From: CBFGRU01 sp965651255
GTDB taxonomy: Bacteria > Planctomycetota > Phycisphaerae > Phycisphaerales > SM1A02
Length of the DNA: 9,736 nt
NCBI GenBank assembly: GCA_965651255.1
Contig: CBFGRU010000116.1
Coordinates: 1-9,736, forward strand
Direction of reading: 5' to 3'
Below, piece after piece: positions 6,755-9,736 of this stretch; the stretch's first letter is position 1; each line of letters starts with the position of its first letter. Below the pieces are notes generated by a model. The model was not told the DNA's origin, searched no databases, and saw only the letters and a list, made by a program, of their open reading frames with translations. A program made the translations under genes and the position numbers.

Positions 6755-7315
6755 ATGGGAGTTCAGTGCGAGGCCCTGATTGGGGCTCAGTCGCCCTTTG
6801 ACATTCACAGTGGCAGCCACCTTCGCGGCGAGAACGGTCGCTGGATGGTGCTGCACACCAAGTCGCGACAGGAAAAGGCGGTTGCCCGCCACCTCGGTGC
6901 GAAGGGTGTGCCCTTCTTCATGCCGCTGGTTGACCGAACACGTCTTATCCGTGGCCGAAAGATGCGAGCACAATTGCCGCTCTTTCCCGGTTACCTGTTC
7001 ATGTATGGCGAGCGAGATGACGGCTTTACGGCGATCAGCACAAAGCGCGTCTGTCGTGTAATTGAAGTTCAGAACCAGTCACGGTTCGTCGAAGAAATCA
7101 GTCAGATCGCACAGGCGCTCACGGCCGGTGCGGAGTTGGACCTGTATCCGTTTGCAGCCGTCGGACAACGGTGTCGCATTACTCGCGGGCCGTTCTTCGG
7201 TCTGGAAGGCATGGTCATTGAACGAAAACGGCTTGCGCGTTTCGTACTGCAGGTAGACATTCTCGGCCAGGGTGCGGCGCTGGAAGTCGATGCAGACTTC
7301 CTTGAGCCGGTCTGA
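6755..7315 (+). CDS. NusG-family specialised transcription elongation factor (RfaH/UpxY/LoaP-like paralogue)
   Basis: The protein has 186 residues. The N-terminal NGN domain (about 29-122) begins GRWMVLHTKSRQEKAVARHL and contains LPLFPGYLFMYG (74-85), the family hallmark of the RNA-polymerase-binding face. A KOW domain (about 136-186) has GQRCRITRGPFFGLEGMVIE. NusG-family proteins bind the clamp of RNA polymerase and suppress pausing. Housekeeping NusG normally sits between secE and rplK, which are absent here, so this is a paralogue, probably acting on particular operons. The position directly before a large secreted-protein gene supports that. ATG 6755, preceded by GGGGAAAA, is chosen over ATG 6641 because the family homology begins near residue 29 and the upstream extension looks non-coding. 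Which subfamily it belongs to and which operon it controls are inference. Confidence 0.88.
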   Translation: MGVQCEALIGAQSPFDIHSGSHLRGENGRWMVLHTKSRQEKAVARHLGAKGVPFFMPLVDRTRLIRGRKMRAQLPLFPGYLFMYGERDDGFTAISTKRVCRVIEVQNQSRFVEEISQIAQALTAGAELDLYPFAAVGQRCRITRGPFFGLEGMVIERKRLARFVLQVDILGQGAALEVDADFLEPV

Positions 7316-7773
7316 TATCCAGGTCGAGTGAAGAGCGAAGGTGGATCGGCGATTGCCACAGCGGCAGGTGTCGATCGGGGCGAAAGGGACCAGCATCACC
7401 CTTCCGCAAGTGTCGAGGCGAATCGCTGCGAGCCAGAAATGGCGCGCAGTTGACAGGGGCGAAGCCCGCCAGCATCGCACGAGAAACGGCGATTGCAGCT
7501 TGTAATCGGTGGTCGATTGGCCACTTCTCGATGAATACAAGCGATGCATGACACGCAACCGAATGTCCGCAACGTCTCTGACGCATTCCGCTCAATGAAC
7601 GGTCTGTTTGTATCGACAAGGCAAACCCTTGGGAATGTTCTGTTCCGGCGCAGAGGGAAACACGGGTGAATTGGATTGCTCACTGGCAATCAGCCACGTT
7701 GTTTATGAAGCTTCCAGCAGTGCGCGCTGCAAGGTGCGGCGCTGGGATCTCGCGAGTTAGGAGTCGCGCTGCC
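7316..7773. other. 458-base non-coding stretch before the beta-helix gene
   Basis: No frame here looks like a gene; the minus-strand open frames have no family features and overlap the NusG gene. It holds a perfect -35 hexamer TTGACA at 7450-7455 without a good -10 box 16-18 bases on, a small GGGC-GAA-GCCC stem just after it, and a perfect six-base-pair hairpin (7674-7691). Such a long leader behind a NusG paralogue could be the untranslated region where such a factor loads, but I recognise no ops-type element. Confidence 0.4.
7674..7691 (+). other. Perfect hairpin in the leader of the beta-helix gene
   Basis: GATTGC and GCAATC form a six-base-pair stem around the loop TCACTG, about 80 bases before the start codon. 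No T tract follows, so a pause or folding role is more likely than termination. The function is inferred only from position. Confidence 0.3.
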
Positions 7774-9736
7774 ATGGATCGCATGACGCTTCAAATCTCA
7801 GGCCTGTTGAATCGACGCAAGTGGGCGTCACTTGACTGGCGGTATCTGTTCGTCGCGATACTTGCGGTCATGCTCGGGTTGCTTGCGCGTCCCGTCGCCG
7901 CGGTTGGCAGCAACGATCTGCAGATCAAGTCCGCCAAAGGGCCGGTGTTCGTCCGACTGTCGCTTCGAAGCGAAGACCTGCTCTATGGCGATCGCGATCG
8001 CTTTCAGCAACTCGGCAGCCAACTCCTGGACCGGATCGCAACGGCGAGCGCGAAGCAGCCGGGACGATTGATCACCATTCAGGTTGAAGGGGCGCCGCTC
8101 ACGCTTGATGGCCGCGGGAGCGAATCGCTTCTCCGTTCAATCGAACCGGGAACGCTGAACGCCGCGAGTGAGCGCTATGCAAAGAATCTCGCGCACTTCC
8201 TCACGAGTGTCATTGACTCAGCCCGTCAAATGCAGCCCGGTTTGGGCATGAGCGTCCTCGGACTTCCGCTCGAGCGGGGGCAGGTAAACGATCCCGCACG
8301 AGCGAATCAGCAATACCGCGCGGTCATTGATCGTCTGGATGCATTTGTTTCCGCGAAGAGTCTCGTGCTGGCGGGGGCGAGCATTGGCGAACTCGATGCC
8401 CTGCGAATGGGATTGCCGAATTCGTATGCAATGCGCGACTTTCGGCCCATCGTCTATCGCACCAATGGTGTCTGGCGCATGGCCCTCACGCCAAGCATCG
8501 CGATGCAGGCAATCAGTGAAGAAGATGTCGATGGCGAGTTCGCAAAATCGGATGCTGACCAATACGGCGTGCAGCAGGGATTGCTCGAGGAATCGACGCT
8601 TGATCCCTTTGCGCAGCCGGAATCCGGTGCAGCGACCGCCAGCGAAGGCGGAAGCGGCTCGGAAGGTGATGAAGCACTGACCGGTGGCAGCAGTTCGGGC
8701 GGAAGCGATGGTGGCTTCGATTGGTCCGGCGATTCATCGTCCACCGGCGGCTACTCCGGCGGCGGTTCCAGCCCCGGCTTCAAGAGTGGTGGAAAGCGCT
8801 CCGGCGGCGGCGGCGGCGGTGGTGGAGGTGGAGGTGGTACCGGCGGTGGAAGCGCCATCGGTGGCGGAAGCGGAGAACTGCTCGACCTGACCGAAGGCGG
8901 CGGCGAACTCATCGGAAGTGGCGGCCGCGTTGGCGGTGGCACCGGTGGTAATGTTGCCTGGTCGCCCGGCAACGAAACGAATGGTGGTGGCACCAGCAAC
9001 AACTCGGGAAGTGGCCAGGGCAGCAGCGGTAGTTCCGGCGGCTCTGGCAGCCAGCCCGGCGGAGGTGATGGCAGCGCTGGTGGCGGCGATGGTGGTGACT
9101 CGGGCTCCGGTTCTGGTGGTGGCGATGATTCCGGATCGGGCTCCGGCGGAGGTGGTGGTGGTGGTTCTGGAGGCGGTTCCGGTGGAAACGGAAACTACGG
9201 CGAACTCGGCTACGGCTACGATGAAGACGGCGACGGCCTGCACGACTTCACCGGCCTGCCCATGACCGCAGACGGCTGGACCGACTTTAACGCGATGATC
9301 GATCACCCCGATCATTACAACGATGCCCGCATCATCTACGTCTCGAACTCAACCGGCGTCGATACCGATCTGTACATGTACCACACGCCGAACGACCCCG
9401 AGGTCGGCGCTGACCCGTTCAATCCCACCGGGAACGTCTACGAGTACAAGACAATCGCGAAGGCGTACAGCAAGCTGCGCGATGGCTATCCCGATATTCT
9501 CCTGCTCAAGCGAGGTGACACCTGGCAGGGCGGTCTGGGCACCTGGCAGAAGTCCGGCCGATCGAAGCAGGAGCGAATGATCGTGGCCACTTATGGCCCA
9601 AGCAATACGCGTCCGCTCTTTAATCTCGGTACCGCCGATGGCGTCGTCGCTAGCGGATCGGACTATCTGATCTTCTCCGGCATGCGCTTCTTTGCGAACA
9701 ACTGGTCCGACACGCCCGGCAACGTCGGGAAGGGTG
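7774..9736 (+). CDS. Large exported protein: unknown N-terminal domain, Gly-rich linker, right-handed beta-helix (3' end outside the window)
   Basis: The frame stays open for about 654 codons and runs off the window. ATG 7774 is preceded by AGGAG ten bases upstream. A hydrophobic segment at about 24-44 (YLFVAILAVMLGLLARPVAA) follows basic residues, forming a signal peptide or anchor. Residues 45-285 form a mixed alpha/beta region I do not recognise. Residues from about 287 to 473 are low-complexity Gly/Ser/Asp, including twelve Gly in a row. A DEDGDG segment (about 483-488), likely calcium-binding, marks the next domain. From about 519 the sequence reads ARIIYVSNSTG, YKTIAKAYSKLRDGYPDILLLKRGDTW and later YLIFSGMRFF, the usual opening of a secreted right-handed parallel beta-helix (pectate-lyase-like) domain. 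Substrate and catalytic residues lie beyond the window, if present. It is probably exported and surface-attached or secreted. Translation is continuous through the Gly tract, so one protein is assumed. Confidence 0.82.
   Translation, partial: MDRMTLQISGLLNRRKWASLDWRYLFVAILAVMLGLLARPVAAVGSNDLQIKSAKGPVFVRLSLRSEDLLYGDRDRFQQLGSQLLDRIATASAKQPGRLITIQVEGAPLTLDGRGSESLLRSIEPGTLNAASERYAKNLAHFLTSVIDSARQMQPGLGMSVLGLPLERGQVNDPARANQQYRAVIDRLDAFVSAKSLVLAGASIGELDALRMGLPNSYAMRDFRPIVYRTNGVWRMALTPSIAMQAISEEDVDGEFAKSDADQYGVQQGLLEESTLDPFAQPESGAATASEGGSGSEGDEALTGGSSSGGSDGGFDWSGDSSSTGGYSGGGSSPGFKSGGKRSGGGGGGGGGGGGTGGGSAIGGGSGELLDLTEGGGELIGSGGRVGGGTGGNVAWSPGNETNGGGTSNNSGSGQGSSGSSGGSGSQPGGGDGSAGGGDGGDSGSGSGGGDDSGSGSGGGGGGGSGGGSGGNGNYGELGYGYDEDGDGLHDFTGLPMTADGWTDFNAMIDHPDHYNDARIIYVSNSTGVDTDLYMYHTPNDPEVGADPFNPTGNVYEYKTIAKAYSKLRDGYPDILLLKRGDTWQGGLGTWQKSGRSKQERMIVATYGPSNTRPLFNLGTADGVVASGSDYLIFSGMRFFANNWSDTPGNVGKG
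8632..9190 (+). repeat. Low-complexity GGN tract coding for a Gly/Ser-rich linker
   Basis: The coding strand is dominated by GGC, GGT and GGA codons mixed with AGC, TCC and GAT. It includes a run of twelve Gly codons at about 8803-8838. The codons vary, so the DNA is not a simple exact repeat. Two-base G runs are closely spaced, so a weak two-layer G-quadruplex is possible. The opposite strand gives a long Ala/Thr-rich open frame (8734-9315) that is a shadow. Confidence 0.8.

Noticed and set aside
7450..7478. Perfect TTGACA -35 hexamer as a promoter of the beta-helix gene
   Set aside because: No acceptable -10 box lies 16-18 bases downstream (CATCGC is the nearest), and it would leave a leader of about 290 bases.
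7271..7745. The 13-base string GGTGCGGCGCTGG occurs at 7271-7283 and again at 7733-7745, flanking the non-coding stretch
   Set aside because: One 13-base repeat is about what chance gives in a GC-rich window of this size. It does not extend further and lies partly inside the NusG gene, so it is not called an attachment site or direct repeat.
8734..9315. A 193-codon minus-strand Ala/Thr-rich open frame
   Set aside because: It is the shadow of the Gly-rich linker. The plus-strand frame is open on both sides and continues into a recognisable beta-helix domain.

Overview
The window looks like chromosomal DNA from a free-living, moderately GC-rich bacterium. The gene style suggests Planctomycetes, perhaps Phycisphaerae: short convergent and divergent units rather than long operons, large secreted right-handed beta-helix proteins with glycine-rich linkers, a NusG paralogue outside the ribosomal region, and FHA plus coiled-coil proteins. 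This placement is inferred from protein style; no marker gene is present. I see no insertion sequence, phage gene, CRISPR array or rRNA.

Layout. Positions 1-99 hold a fragment whose reading frame I cannot settle. A UDP-sugar 4-epimerase (148-1188, +) converges on a secreted protein of unknown function (1185-2162, -), and their stop codons overlap. That secreted protein contains the same domain twice. Divergent from it is a CsgG-like lipoprotein (2314-3342, +). Next comes a tRNA gene with its own promoter (3424-3506). It reads as tRNA-Cys (anticodon GCA, U73) but has the body and long variable arm of a tRNA-Tyr. A 903-residue protein follows (3736-6447, +), with an N-terminal FHA domain, a very long coiled coil and a C-terminal membrane anchor. 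After a 307-base leader comes a NusG-family specialised elongation factor (6755-7315, +). Then a 458-base non-coding stretch leads to a large exported protein (7774 to beyond the window edge, +) with an unknown N-terminal domain, a glycine-rich linker of about 185 residues and the start of a right-handed beta-helix domain.

How the genes may work together. The epimerase supplies activated sugars for surface polysaccharide. The CsgG-like lipoprotein, the duplicated-domain protein and the beta-helix protein are all envelope or extracellular. The NusG paralogue sits directly before the long beta-helix gene, as RfaH/UpxY/LoaP-type factors often precede the long surface or polysaccharide operons they control. 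The window is therefore mostly cell-surface genes, with a tRNA gene and an FHA scaffold protein between them. The tRNA is the most unusual element.
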